From: Aquiflexum lacus
Lineage (GTDB): Bacteria > Bacteroidota > Bacteroidia > Cytophagales > Cyclobacteriaceae
Assembly: GCF_015476655.1 (NCBI RefSeq)
Contig: NZ_JABFHF010000039.1
Coordinates: forward strand, 1-41,426
Length of the DNA stretch: 41,426 bases
Direction of reading: 5' to 3'
Under the pieces are notes generated by a model. It saw only the letters and a program-made list of their open reading frames with translations, was not told the origin of the DNA and did no database searches. Of the stretch, positions 24,108 to 33,331 are shown one piece after another; positions within the stretch are counted from its first letter, which is position 1, and each line of letters starts with the position of its first letter. The translations under genes and the position numbers were made by a program.

Positions 24108-26573
24108 ATGAAGTCAATAGGGATTTTGTTTTCAATATTCATGCTAATTGCATTGCAGGGCAAAGTGTCTGCGCAAATTACTGATGATGAGGATTTGCTG
24201 GATTCCGTATTTATGTCGAACGAAAAAGAGAGTGATGCCCAGAAAGCAGCACCTAGACTCTCTTTGGAAGGAAGTATCAGGAAAACACAAGATTACACTT
24301 TAAAAATCAATGAGCTCAATAAAATTTTAAAAAGCGAATTGGATACAGTCCAAATTTCAGAAGTTATCAGTTTATCTGAAGGCTTGGTCTCTATAGTAGA
24401 AAGAAGGTTGGTAAGTGAAGAAACAAAAATTAACCTTAGATACCTGAGCGCATTGGATAATCTGATTTCTTCCATCAATTCAAGAATTACAACCATTGAA
24501 GAGACAGTTAGAAGCAGGGTGGATAACCTCGCCGCGGTGAAAACAAAAATTGATTCTATCAAGCAGGATGACTTGATGCGGTACAGCTTACGTGATACCA
24601 CTTTACTTCCTGAATACCAATCCGCCATTTCTAATTTAAGAACAATTCTTGCACGAACAGATAGTTTATTGAGTTTTCAGAGATTGCAGGCACTGACTTT
24701 CCAATCCAGAATATCCAATATTACTGTCAAGGTCAATGAGATACGTGATAATTTGGATTTTCAAAAACAAGGATTGGAGAGAGCGCTCTTCAATAAAGAA
24801 AATAATTTTATTTGGGAACCCAAAGATTTCCCAAATACAGAAAGCCTTGTTGATATTTTCAGGACATCTATCAATTTGAATCAGACTATTGTCAGCAGGT
24901 ATATCAGGAACCACTTGGGTATCAGCATTTTTTTGGTTTTGTTGGTGTTTTTGATCAACTACTGGGCTGGAGCCAATTTGAAAAAAATTAAGAGTGAAAA
25001 GGAGTTTTCCGGAATTATACTGGGCAGAATGAGATACCTTCCAAGCTACCCTTTCCTTTCATCTCTGATGGTTATTTTGGCCATCGCACCATTTTTTTAT
25101 CCAAATCCGCCTGTTTCTTTTTTTTCGCTCGTACTCATAGTAATGGTCAGTATATCTGGCATTTTGTTGAGAAGAAGAATTGGGAAAGAATTGTACCAAG
25201 TTTGGTGGATGCTTTTCTTTCTTTTTATAATCAGTACTGCGAGTAATTTGTATTGGGAAATTGCCTATCAAGAAAGATGGCATTTATTGGCATTTAATGT
25301 CTTTGGGATTTTTCTGGGTTTGAGGTTGCTAAAATTGCAGAAGGCAAATGAAAAATTGGATATACCACCCTATGTCAGGCTTTTTGCGAGAATCTACGTG
25401 AGTTTTGGTGCGGTTTCAATAATAGCCAACATCCTAGGGAGATTCAGTTTAAGCAAAATGATAGGCATTACTGCGACTTTGAGTCTGATGCATGCTTTGG
25501 CATTGGTGATTTTTGTGATCATTATCAAAGAATTGATATACCTACAGCTTGAGGTAAGCAGGAAAAGTGAAAGCGATTTCACCTCCATGATTGATTTTAA
25601 TGATATACAAAAAAAGGTGAATAAAATGTTTTCATTCCTCGCCTTTGCAATTTGGGGTTACTATTTTTTTGAAAGCTTAAGCATCTTGGATACTTTAATC
25701 CAAAGTATAGGTGAATTTCTTTCCAAACAGAGGAGCATCCTGAATGCATCTTTCAACTTTGCCCAAATAGCTGTCTTCTTTGTTGTGGTTTATATTGCCA
25801 CTTTTCTGGCAAATACCGTGGCCTATGCAGCCTCTATTAAAGATCAGCAGAATGTGGGTTTGGGTAATAAAAGGTTAGGGTCTTCTATTTTATTGATGAG
25901 ATTGGCGGTGCTGACGATTGGTTTTTTGATTGCGGTGGCGGCATCCGGTATACCCGTGGATAAAATAGCGATTGTATTGGGAGCATTGTCTGTCGGTATT
26001 GGGTTTGGCTTGCAGACCATTGTCAATAACCTGGTATCAGGAGTCATTCTTGCATTTGAAAAACCCATTCAAATCGGGGATACCGTTGAGGTGGGTGGAG
26101 TCGAGGGAATAGTCAAAGATATTGGCATCAGGGCCAGTAAAATAAAAAATTGGGACGGTGCTGAAGTGATTATACCAAATGGCGATCTATTGGCACAGCA
26201 GTTGACCAATTGGACCCTTTCTGATAAAAAGCGAAGGGTTGAATTGATTATTGGAGTTGCTTATAAATCTGATATGGATCTGGTGACAGAACTTATTGCT
26301 AATGAACTTGCCAAAGATGAAATCCTAAAATCCCCTGAACCAAGGGTTTTTCTACAGACTTTTGCAGACAATTCTGTCAATTTCAGGGTGTTGTTTTGGG
26401 TCAATGATGTGGATATATGGATAATGATCCGAGATCAGGTCATGAGAGGGATATTTAAAGCATTTAAAAATAACGATATAGAAATCCCATTCCCGCAGAG
26501 GGACCTATATGTAAAGGATTATCCTGGACTTGTGCAGGAAAAACTGATGAAACCAGGGGAGGAGGAAAAGTAG
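24108..26573 (+). CDS. MscS-family mechanosensitive channel with large periplasmic domain
   Basis: 821 aa. A signal peptide (1-22, KVSAQ) is followed by a roughly 240-residue extracytoplasmic region rich in heptad-like Leu/Ile (about 50-240, coiled coil). About ten or eleven membrane segments follow between 270 and 640. The conserved pore helix and beta domain are at the C-terminus: VDKIAIVLGALSVGIGFGLQ, then IVNNLVSGVILAFEKPIQIG and DTVEVGGVEG, then the cytoplasmic alpha/beta part ending near FPQRDLYVKD. This is the MscK/MscM-like architecture. It should release solutes on hypo-osmotic shock. The start is the ATG that begins the signal peptide. Confidence 0.9.
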   Translation: MKSIGILFSIFMLIALQGKVSAQITDDEDLLDSVFMSNEKESDAQKAAPRLSLEGSIRKTQDYTLKINELNKILKSELDTVQISEVISLSEGLVSIVERRLVSEETKINLRYLSALDNLISSINSRITTIEETVRSRVDNLAAVKTKIDSIKQDDLMRYSLRDTTLLPEYQSAISNLRTILARTDSLLSFQRLQALTFQSRISNITVKVNEIRDNLDFQKQGLERALFNKENNFIWEPKDFPNTESLVDIFRTSINLNQTIVSRYIRNHLGISIFLVLLVFLINYWAGANLKKIKSEKEFSGIILGRMRYLPSYPFLSSLMVILAIAPFFYPNPPVSFFSLVLIVMVSISGILLRRRIGKELYQVWWMLFFLFIISTASNLYWEIAYQERWHLLAFNVFGIFLGLRLLKLQKANEKLDIPPYVRLFARIYVSFGAVSIIANILGRFSLSKMIGITATLSLMHALALVIFVIIIKELIYLQLEVSRKSESDFTSMIDFNDIQKKVNKMFSFLAFAIWGYYFFESLSILDTLIQSIGEFLSKQRSILNASFNFAQIAVFFVVVYIATFLANTVAYAASIKDQQNVGLGNKRLGSSILLMRLAVLTIGFLIAVAASGIPVDKIAIVLGALSVGIGFGLQTIVNNLVSGVILAFEKPIQIGDTVEVGGVEGIVKDIGIRASKIKNWDGAEVIIPNGDLLAQQLTNWTLSDKKRRVELIIGVAYKSDMDLVTELIANELAKDEILKSPEPRVFLQTFADNSVNFRVLFWVNDVDIWIMIRDQVMRGIFKAFKNNDIEIPFPQRDLYVKDYPGLVQEKLMKPGEEEK

Positions 26574-26599
26574 GTAGTGTTCAGTGGGCAGTCTCAGTA

Positions 26600-26655
26600 G
26601 GCAGTTGCTTTAGACAGTTTCAGAGGACAGTTGGTATTCTGAGTAAGCAATTGCC
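26600..26655. repeat. Inverted repeat and CAGT-rich spacer
   Basis: ggcagttgctt (26600-26610) and aagcaattgcc (26645-26655) can pair with one mismatch. The stretch 26574-26640 also has CAGT repeated roughly every 17 bp. There is no U tract, so terminator function for the channel gene is doubtful. Confidence 0.35.
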
Positions 26656-26843
26656 TGCCTTAAAATCCATTGTGTGTCACATCCTGAATTTACTTGACAC
26701 TTTTTACTTTTTTTAAATGTCAATTCTAATTGCTCCAGAACAATAGTTGTGTTAATTACGATGACCAAATATATCGCCGAAGGCAAATATCTATTTATAT
26801 CGCAAAGCATATATCAATGTCAACCTTCCTTCATCCTTTCTCC

Positions 26844-27617
26844 CTACCTCCTCTGCCTGATCGCTTCATATACTACCACACCAGCAGATACAGATACATT
26901 AAGACTTTCGATATTTCCTGATAATGGAATTTTGACGAACTCATCTGATATGCCCATCAATTCTTGGGAGATTCCGTCTTCTTCCGAACCCATAATCAGG
27001 GCAGTAGGTAGACTAAAGTCTGCATCATACATCAGACGTTCTGTTTTTTCGGTTACACTGACCACGTTTAGACCCATTTTCTTTAAGTCCTTGACAGTGT
27101 AATAGAGGTTTTTTACCCTACAAACAGGTAGATGGTTCAACGCTCCTGCGGAAGTTTTGACTGCATCTGAATTGATCTGAGCGCTTCCTTTTTCCGGAAT
27201 GACAATGGCATGAACTCCCGCACAATCTGCCGTCCTGGCCATAGCGCCAAAATTTCTGACATCAGTAATCCTGTCCAAAACTAGTATTAAAGGTGCTATC
27301 CCTTTGGAAAAACATTCATCAATCACATTGTCCAAAGAAGCATATTGAATGGCAGACATGTGTGCCACCACTCCCTGATGATTCTTTCGGGTAATTCTGT
27401 TGAGTTTGGCTTCGGGAACACGGACCACATTGATTTTTTCCTCTTTGGCCAATGAAAGCAATTCCTTGATCAATTCATTGTTGACCTCTTTGTCCACCAA
27501 AATCTTGTCAATATCTTTTTGGGCATGGATGGCTTCCATGACTGCCCTGGTTCCAAAAATAAAATCTTTTTCGTGGTCTCCTTTGTTGATCAGAAAACCA
27601 TCTGAGCGTTTCTCCAT
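26844..27617 (-). CDS. rlmB: SpoU/TrmH-family 23S rRNA (guanosine-2'-O)-methyltransferase
   Basis: 257 aa from the ATG at 27617; a second ATG at 27638 adds seven residues. The substrate-binding domain starts at FIFGTRAVMEAI. The SPOUT knot motifs are LVLDRITDVRNFGAMARTAD (motif 1, with the catalytic Arg/Asn), LIMGSEEDGIS (motif 2) and IPLSGNIESLNVSVSAGVVV (motif 3). RlmB-type enzymes methylate the 2'-OH of G2251 in 23S rRNA. The start overlaps the 3' end of the GWxTD gene by 28 bp on the same strand, so they are translationally linked. The family also contains tRNA-modifying members, so the target position is likely but not certain. Confidence 0.87.
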   Translation of the reverse strand: MEKRSDGFLINKGDHEKDFIFGTRAVMEAIHAQKDIDKILVDKEVNNELIKELLSLAKEEKINVVRVPEAKLNRITRKNHQGVVAHMSAIQYASLDNVIDECFSKGIAPLILVLDRITDVRNFGAMARTADCAGVHAIVIPEKGSAQINSDAVKTSAGALNHLPVCRVKNLYYTVKDLKKMGLNVVSVTEKTERLMYDADFSLPTALIMGSEEDGISQELMGISDEFVKIPLSGNIESLNVSVSAGVVVYEAIRQRR

Positions 27618-28840
27618 GTTGTGATGCTTTTGAACCATTCCGGCTGTAAGGCTCTTGAACGGTTAAGTATATAATAATTCGGGGTCAAGATATTTTTGAC
27701 GCGTGCAAATGTAAAGGTTATTTTTGAATTGGAGTTAGCGCTGACATAAGACCATATCTCACCGTTCAATCGAAAGCTGACTTCATTGGGCGGGCCCATC
27801 ACCGTGTATACCATACCCCGGTCAGTTTTCCAGCCTTCTTTGAAGTCTGTAAAGAGGATATTGGCAAATTCTATCTGTTTGAAATACTCCCTGATCAATT
27901 TTCTGGCTGTCTCTTCATCTTTGGTAAGACCATACCAATATTGGTCAAGGGCAATTTTTTTATCTTCAGCTTCTTTCAATGTTTCGTGTTCCCTTCTTGT
28001 GGAAATGTATACGACCATATCCACCATTTCATTAAAATCATTGACCCGGGGAAATGTTTCCGGTACTGCTTTGAGCATCATACCTTGGGTAGAGTTGGTA
28101 TCTGATTGGATAAAATAGTATCCCACTTCATCAAATGACTTGGGTAAATTTGCCAAAAAACTCCCTTTGTAGTCCACCTTTATTTCCCGGGGTACTGGAG
28201 CAGGTCGAATTTCCATAGGGGGTAGCGGCGCATCAAAAGTAGCAGGGTAATGGAAATTGTGAAGATTGATTACTGTCCTTCCCTTGAATTCTATAGGTTC
28301 TTTCTGGATGACAAAACTTTGGTCAAAGGGCACGCCATCTTCATAATATGCCCAAAAACCAGCATGCCCGAAAATAAATGGACTGATCAGGTCAGTGTGG
28401 TAATAATACACATCTCCTTGACGGGTATCTGTCGCCTGTAGCAAGGCAAAGGCCATTTCCTGTGAATCGGGAATGGTCACTCTTTTTTCAAAATAAATAT
28501 GGAAGTCAGTTTCTCTGACCACGTCCTCCTTGGTCAAAGTGATAAGATTTTGTGCTGTAATAGGTTCCTGGAATCCCGACAACACTGCATAGGCAAATTG
28601 GTATGTGTCGAAATCAAGGTCTTCTTCAATTTTCTCCACCGGCATTTGTAAAACAAAAGACCTGTTTTGTTCCTGCAGCGGAATGATTTTCAATGCCAAC
28701 CGGGAATATCTGGAATACCTCAATGCTTGGTTGAGTGTTTCCAATGTCTGCTGTGCCTGACTGAGATTGGAAAATCCAACAAATAAGAAAAGGATGCCTA
28801 AGAAGGGTGTGATTTTCGCTTTGATTTTGTGTCTTATCAT
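27590..28840 (-). CDS. GWxTD domain-containing exported protein
   Basis: 416 aa from the ATG at 28840 (the frame extends two codons to a TTG). A signal peptide ends near NLSQAQ (about residue 30). The C-terminal GWxTD region is clear: EGWKTDRGMVYTVMGPPNEV, then EIWSY and an FTFARV-type strand. Known from Bacteroidota and allied phyla as extracytoplasmic proteins without assigned function; some also contain beta-sandwich N-terminal regions as here. The pairing with an rRNA methyltransferase is positional and says nothing about role. Confidence 0.87.
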   Translation of the reverse strand: MIRHKIKAKITPFLGILFLFVGFSNLSQAQQTLETLNQALRYSRYSRLALKIIPLQEQNRSFVLQMPVEKIEEDLDFDTYQFAYAVLSGFQEPITAQNLITLTKEDVVRETDFHIYFEKRVTIPDSQEMAFALLQATDTRQGDVYYYHTDLISPFIFGHAGFWAYYEDGVPFDQSFVIQKEPIEFKGRTVINLHNFHYPATFDAPLPPMEIRPAPVPREIKVDYKGSFLANLPKSFDEVGYYFIQSDTNSTQGMMLKAVPETFPRVNDFNEMVDMVVYISTRREHETLKEAEDKKIALDQYWYGLTKDEETARKLIREYFKQIEFANILFTDFKEGWKTDRGMVYTVMGPPNEVSFRLNGEIWSYVSANSNSKITFTFARVKNILTPNYYILNRSRALQPEWFKSITTWRNAQMVF

Positions 28841-28860
28841 CTTCAATTAAAAATTAACCT

Positions 28861-28868
28861 TAATTTTG
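28861..28868 (+). promoter_or_regulatory. Candidate -7 promoter box for the methyltransferase gene
   Basis: TAATTTTG fits TAnnTTTG, 21 bp before the ATG at 28890, implying a very short leader. No good -33 box is found 17-20 bp upstream, so support is weak. Confidence 0.3.
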
Positions 28869-28889
28869 CCCAAATTAATCAAATTTTAA

Positions 28890-29687
28890 ATGGCTACCTA
28901 TACAACGGAAATCGCTTCTGATAAGTTAATCAGTGATAACCCAATTCATCAACGTCTCCTAAAGGCCTATATTGCTGCCAAGCCTATGGTCAGTGGTGAC
29001 CTTTTGGAAGTAGGATGCGGTGAAGGAAGAGGTGTAGAGGTATTGTTGGACCAAGTCGATTCCTATCTTGGAATTGACAAAATCCAAGAAGTCATTGACA
29101 AACTTAAAAATAAATTTCCCGAGGCAGTTTTTCAACAAGCAGTCATTCCACCTTTTTCTGATTTGAAAGACAATAGCTACGATACGGTTGTCAGTTTTCA
29201 GGTTATAGAGCATATTCAGAACGACAGACTTTTTCTGGAGGAAATCTATAGGGTATTAAAGCCGGGTGGCAAAGCCATCATTTCCACTCCCAATATCAAG
29301 CATACCCTTTCCCGCAATCCATGGCATATCCGGGAATATACACCCAAGCAATTAGAGGATTTATGTAAAGGTATTTTTGAAAAAGTGGAACCTTTGGGTA
29401 TCGGAGGCAACGATAAAATTTGGGCTTATCACGAAGCAAACCGTAAATCAGTTCAAAAGATCATGCGGTTTGATGTGCTGAACCTGCAATACCGATTGCC
29501 TGCTTTTGTGCTGAGATGGCCATATGAAATCCTCAATAGGATGAACCGCAACAAACTTCACCAACAACAGGGAAACTCAGTCACTGACATCACTCATGTA
29601 GATTACACCTTGGAGCCCTCCCCCGAAAAAGGCTTGGATTTGTTTTATGTCTTACATAAGGCTTCTCGTGCGTCTCGAGATTTGTAA
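28890..29687 (+). CDS. Class I SAM-dependent methyltransferase
   Basis: 265 aa. Motif I LLEVGCGEGRGVEVLL (about 37-52) binds SAM; VVSFQVIEHIQND (motif IV region, about 99-111) and VLKPGGKAIISTPN (post-motif, about 122-135) are typical of the Methyltransf_11/UbiE-like group acting on small molecules or lipids. The final residues (KASRASRDL) are encoded by the outer arm of an intergenic inverted-repeat element that also provides the stop codon, so the natural C-terminus may have been altered. It is divergent from the GWxTD gene across 49 bp. Confidence 0.88.
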   Translation: MATYTTEIASDKLISDNPIHQRLLKAYIAAKPMVSGDLLEVGCGEGRGVEVLLDQVDSYLGIDKIQEVIDKLKNKFPEAVFQQAVIPPFSDLKDNSYDTVVSFQVIEHIQNDRLFLEEIYRVLKPGGKAIISTPNIKHTLSRNPWHIREYTPKQLEDLCKGIFEKVEPLGIGGNDKIWAYHEANRKSVQKIMRFDVLNLQYRLPAFVLRWPYEILNRMNRNKLHQQQGNSVTDITHVDYTLEPSPEKGLDLFYVLHKASRASRDL

Positions 29688-29795
29688 TCTCGTGACCAGA
29701 TAATCCGGAATTTGTAATTCCGGTAAACTTTCTTTCGTAGGATCTTGTAGGATTACAAATTCTGATTATCTGTCTTCGTCATTACAAATGACGAA
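29675..29795. repeat. Nested inverted-repeat element (MITE/REP-like)
   Basis: About 120 bp with two long imperfect inverted arms (about 48 bp each). cagataatccggaatttg near 29697 matches the reverse complement of caaattctgattatctg ending at 29772. Inside each arm are small hairpins built on a TTGTAA/TTACAA loop: cgaga..tctcg (29676-29692), the perfect ccggaatt/aattccgg (29705-29723), and ttcgtcat/atgacgaa (29775-29795). The left end overlaps the last codons of the methyltransferase gene; the right end stops 5 bp before the GT117 stop codon. No transposase is present. Confidence 0.75.
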
Positions 29796-29799
29796 TAGC

Positions 29800-32784
29800 T
29801 TAATTCGGATTCATGATTCCGCCGCCCCTGACGGAGGGGCCAAGGATTTTATCCAGTTCTTTCTTTAGTTTTTCGGACATTTCATTATATCCCCTTTCAT
29901 CGAGAAGAGGCACAAAGAATTTCAGCATTTCAATAGAAATCATAGCTTCCCTGTCATAATCGCGATTGGTTCGGGTATAAAATTCCAACATCTGAACTGA
30001 TCTATGGGAGATTTTTTCGATGATATCCAACGCAAGATCATCTTCACCCACCTCAAACAATAAAGGGACTGATTGACCGCTCGCAAGGTCGTATGGAATG
30101 GCCTTGTCCGGCATGACTTCCATACTGAATTTAAGTAGGTCTGCAGCCCTGTCCAAGTCGTCCTCATCCAATAGCGCAATCGCCACAGAATTGATGGCAG
30201 AACGGTGGTTGGAAGTGAAGCGCCTGAATTCATCGTCAAAGTAATTATCGGGGTTATCCATTCCCCTGAAAGCAAATTTTTCCTTGATGTTGGAATAGGC
30301 AAGGTCAGTATTGACAAGTTCAGTTCTTAGTCCCTGAGGTTTTCTTACAGGAAGAAGCCTGTAGGTAAGTCCTTCCATGACCACATAATCCTCGATGTCG
30401 ATGCCTATCGTGGCCAAAGAAGTATTGTTGAAATAAATGGGTCTTTCCCAATTGTTGCTTGTAATCAGGTCAATCAGCATCAGATTGCCTTTGGTCAGGT
30501 AGTTACCCTTGACCCTCAAGTTAATCTGTTCGGTCATCAAAGTCTCCATGCCTTCAGGTATCAGCCCTTGATTGAAGACGTTTTGCAGATTGACATCCAG
30601 AATCAGGTTTCTGGATGGGACCATATTATAATTAGTTCTACCTGAGGTTTGTAGCTTCAAAAGATTGCTTTCATTTTTGACCAGCTTAAGGTATTCATTT
30701 GCTGAAATAGCATCCAATCCCTCTCTATCCACGACATAAAGGACATCATTGGTTCCTTTTTTGAAATTCTTCTCATCCAAGGAAAAAGGCAATGCCGCAG
30801 ATTCATGTACTGGACGGGTCATTTGCTCTACGTACCAGTCAGTATCAAAGTAACTCAATACAACTACACGCACATCAGTCCTGAATCCTTCAACTTCCTG
30901 CACATACCAGAGTGGAAAAGTATCATTGTCACCCCCTGTAAATAAGATTGCATTTGGGGCACATGATGACAGGAAATTCCTTGCAGAATCCACTGAGAAA
31001 AATCTACCCTGCCGGTTATGGTCATCCCAGTTTTGGGAAGCCATCAATACAGGGATGGGAAAAGTCACCAAGGTGGCAATGATCCCTGCAAAGGCCAGAT
31101 TTTTGTTCAATTTAGCTATCCAATTTGCCAATGCCATCACACCAATGCCGATCCAAATGGCAAAGGCATAAAAAGATCCCACATAGATATAATCCCGCTC
31201 CCTTGGTTCGACAGGTGGTGAGTTGAGGTAAAGTACCAGTACCACACCCATCATGAGAAACAACATCACGGTAATGTAGAAGGACTTGGGGTCATTTTTT
31301 GCCTGAAATATCAATCCGATCAAACCCAAGATAAGTGGCAACATCAGGTAATTGTTGTGTGCTTTGTTTTCTTTGATATAATCAGGAAAGATGTCGGAGA
31401 AAAAATCTGAAATCCCCATCCAAGGCGCATCAGCAAAATCACTTTCCCTGCCAGAGAAATTCCACATAAAATATCTCCAATACATATGCCCTAATTGATG
31501 ATCGAACATAAAAAACAAATTGTCAGCAAAGCTTGGTTTCTCACCTTCCCGAAGACCTAATTTTGATCTATAGAGTTGTTTGTGGCGATCTTGGGTCGAA
31601 TAAATTCTGGGGAGAATAGTAGACCTTTCAGGATCATAAATGTTGGTGGTGGAATAATCCACAATCTCATATTTGTCCTTGCCTTTCATGTAGATAGGTG
31701 CACCCTCTTTTTGGTCCACCAATTCTGCATCAAAATATTGTCCAAATAGCAAGGGCCTGTAGCCATATTGTTCTCTTTTGAGATAGGATACATAGCTGAT
31801 AATGTCTTTAGGTGCATTTTCATTGATCACAGGGTCCTGATTTGCCCTGACTACAATCATGGCATAAGAACCATATCCGATCAATATAAATGTCAAGGAT
31901 ACCAAAATGGTATTCAGCACTACTTTTTCCTTTTTGATAGAATATAAAATCCCATAAATCAATGATCCTAAAAATACTGCGGAGAATACTACTATACCGG
32001 ATCCAAAAGGCAATCCTATACTATTCACAAAGAAGATCTCTATAGAACCGGCAAGGCTTGGCAAACCAGGGATAATCAAATTATTGATGATGATCAGTGC
32101 AATTCCACCGATGATCAGTGCAATTATTCCTCCTTTCAGGTCTGGATTTTTGTACTTTTTAAAATAATACACCAAAGCCAATGCAGGTAGAGTCACCAGG
32201 TTCAGCAAGTGGACACCTATGGAAAGACCAACCAGATAAGCTATAAAAATCATCCAACGGTTTTCATCCCGCGGATCTTCTATGACATCCCATTTGAGGA
32301 ATGCCCAAATCACGATAGCAGTGAAAAAAGAAGACATGGCATAAACTTCAGCCTCTACGGCCGAAAACCAGAAGCTATCCGTGAATGTGTATATAAGTGA
32401 ACCGATAATGCCCGCACCCATCAGGGTAATGGTCTGCCCTTTGCTTTCTAGTCCTTTTTGTAAATTGAAAAGTTTCCTTCCAAATAAGGTGATAGACCAA
32501 AAAAGAAATAATATGGTTAGTCCTGAGAAGACTGCACTGCCGACGTTCATCCAATAAGCTACTGCCAGTCCATCTCCCAAAGCAAGGAAACCGAACATCC
32601 TGTAAATCAACAAGAAAAACGGAGCTCCCGGAGGATGGGGAACCTGTAGTTTATATGAGACAGCTATAAATTCCCCTGGATCCCAAAAGCTGGCAGTCTC
32701 TTCAACGGTAAGTACATAGACGGTGGTAGCCACCAGAAAAACCAACCAACCAGTCAGGTCGTTGACCTTTTTATAATCAAGCAT
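29800..32784 (-). CDS. DUF2723 / glycosyltransferase family 117 membrane protein
   Basis: 994 aa. The N-terminal half (about 10-600) has some 12-13 hydrophobic segments; the first loop carries SFWDPGEFIAVSYKLQVPHP with Asp35 and Glu38, the acidic pair expected of GT-C enzymes related to protein O-mannosyltransferases. The rest is a large extracytoplasmic soluble region with helical repeats at the end (about 880-980). The family is nearly confined to Bacteroidota and is thought to move sugars from a lipid carrier onto exported proteins or glycans. The start ATG is followed at once by a cytoplasmic lead and the first membrane helix. It is divergent from the thioredoxin gene. Confidence 0.87.
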   Translation of the reverse strand: MLDYKKVNDLTGWLVFLVATTVYVLTVEETASFWDPGEFIAVSYKLQVPHPPGAPFFLLIYRMFGFLALGDGLAVAYWMNVGSAVFSGLTILFLFWSITLFGRKLFNLQKGLESKGQTITLMGAGIIGSLIYTFTDSFWFSAVEAEVYAMSSFFTAIVIWAFLKWDVIEDPRDENRWMIFIAYLVGLSIGVHLLNLVTLPALALVYYFKKYKNPDLKGGIIALIIGGIALIIINNLIIPGLPSLAGSIEIFFVNSIGLPFGSGIVVFSAVFLGSLIYGILYSIKKEKVVLNTILVSLTFILIGYGSYAMIVVRANQDPVINENAPKDIISYVSYLKREQYGYRPLLFGQYFDAELVDQKEGAPIYMKGKDKYEIVDYSTTNIYDPERSTILPRIYSTQDRHKQLYRSKLGLREGEKPSFADNLFFMFDHQLGHMYWRYFMWNFSGRESDFADAPWMGISDFFSDIFPDYIKENKAHNNYLMLPLILGLIGLIFQAKNDPKSFYITVMLFLMMGVVLVLYLNSPPVEPRERDYIYVGSFYAFAIWIGIGVMALANWIAKLNKNLAFAGIIATLVTFPIPVLMASQNWDDHNRQGRFFSVDSARNFLSSCAPNAILFTGGDNDTFPLWYVQEVEGFRTDVRVVVLSYFDTDWYVEQMTRPVHESAALPFSLDEKNFKKGTNDVLYVVDREGLDAISANEYLKLVKNESNLLKLQTSGRTNYNMVPSRNLILDVNLQNVFNQGLIPEGMETLMTEQINLRVKGNYLTKGNLMLIDLITSNNWERPIYFNNTSLATIGIDIEDYVVMEGLTYRLLPVRKPQGLRTELVNTDLAYSNIKEKFAFRGMDNPDNYFDDEFRRFTSNHRSAINSVAIALLDEDDLDRAADLLKFSMEVMPDKAIPYDLASGQSVPLLFEVGEDDLALDIIEKISHRSVQMLEFYTRTNRDYDREAMISIEMLKFFVPLLDERGYNEMSEKLKKELDKILGPSVRGGGIMNPN

Positions 32785-32899
32785 TGTTTACGAAATAATA
32801 GTATCGGGCGAAAATAAGCAATAAATCCAAAATGTCTGGAATTTTAACAGCATTTAAGGTATTGTGATAAAAATTACTGTGAATCATTTCTTAACACCA

Positions 32900-32907
32900 T
32901 AAATTTG
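32900..32907 (+). promoter_or_regulatory. Candidate -7 promoter box for the thioredoxin gene
   Basis: TAAATTTG matches TAnnTTTG, 15 bp before the ATG at 32922. The expected -33 region holds only a weak TTG-like sequence (ttactgtg). The leader would be nearly absent, as is seen in this phylum. Confidence 0.35.
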
Positions 32908-32921
32908 TAGCATCAAAAAAT

Positions 32922-33251
32922 ATGAAAACCATGAGTGCACAACCTAGAACATTCAACGAGCTTATTTCAAGTGATGAGCCAGTATTGGTAGATTTCTTTG
33001 CTACATGGTGCGGTCCATGTCAGATGATGCAGCCCATCCTTTTGGACACAGCCAAACAAGTCGGTGAAAAAGTCAAAATCATCAAAGTAGATGTCGACAA
33101 AAATCCTTTAGCAGCTAGTAAATACCAAGTAAGAGGGGTCCCAACTTTGATCTTATTCCAAAACGGGCAAGTCTTGTGGAGGCAGTCAGGTGTCGTACCT
33201 GCACACCAATTGGTGAAAGTAATTGAGGAAAAAACGGTTCAAAAAGTATAA
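32922..33251 (+). CDS. trxA: Thioredoxin
   Basis: 109 aa, standard size. Active site WCGPC with Cys30 and Cys33, plus the cis-Pro motif GVPTLILFQNG. No signal peptide, so cytoplasmic. It reduces protein disulfides and can also reduce persulfides released by rhodaneses. It is 80 bp upstream of the metallo-beta-lactamase/rhodanese gene on the same strand, and the pair opens what looks like a sulfur-handling locus. Confidence 0.93.
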   Translation: MKTMSAQPRTFNELISSDEPVLVDFFATWCGPCQMMQPILLDTAKQVGEKVKIIKVDVDKNPLAASKYQVRGVPTLILFQNGQVLWRQSGVVPAHQLVKVIEEKTVQKV

Positions 33252-33331
33252 TTTTATAAGTGTGACAAAAGTCATTCTTCAAAGAAGGTGACAGTTATAA
33301 TTTTACAGAATCAAAAATAAAAACAAAGAAT

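Noticed and set aside
23939-24184. 81-codon plus-strand open frame before the MscS gene
   Set aside because: It overlaps the channel start in another frame, and its composition does not look like a protein.
26574-26843. CAGT-rich stretch as a possible CRISPR-like or tandem array
   Set aside because: Units are short and irregular, with no conserved spacer-repeat structure.
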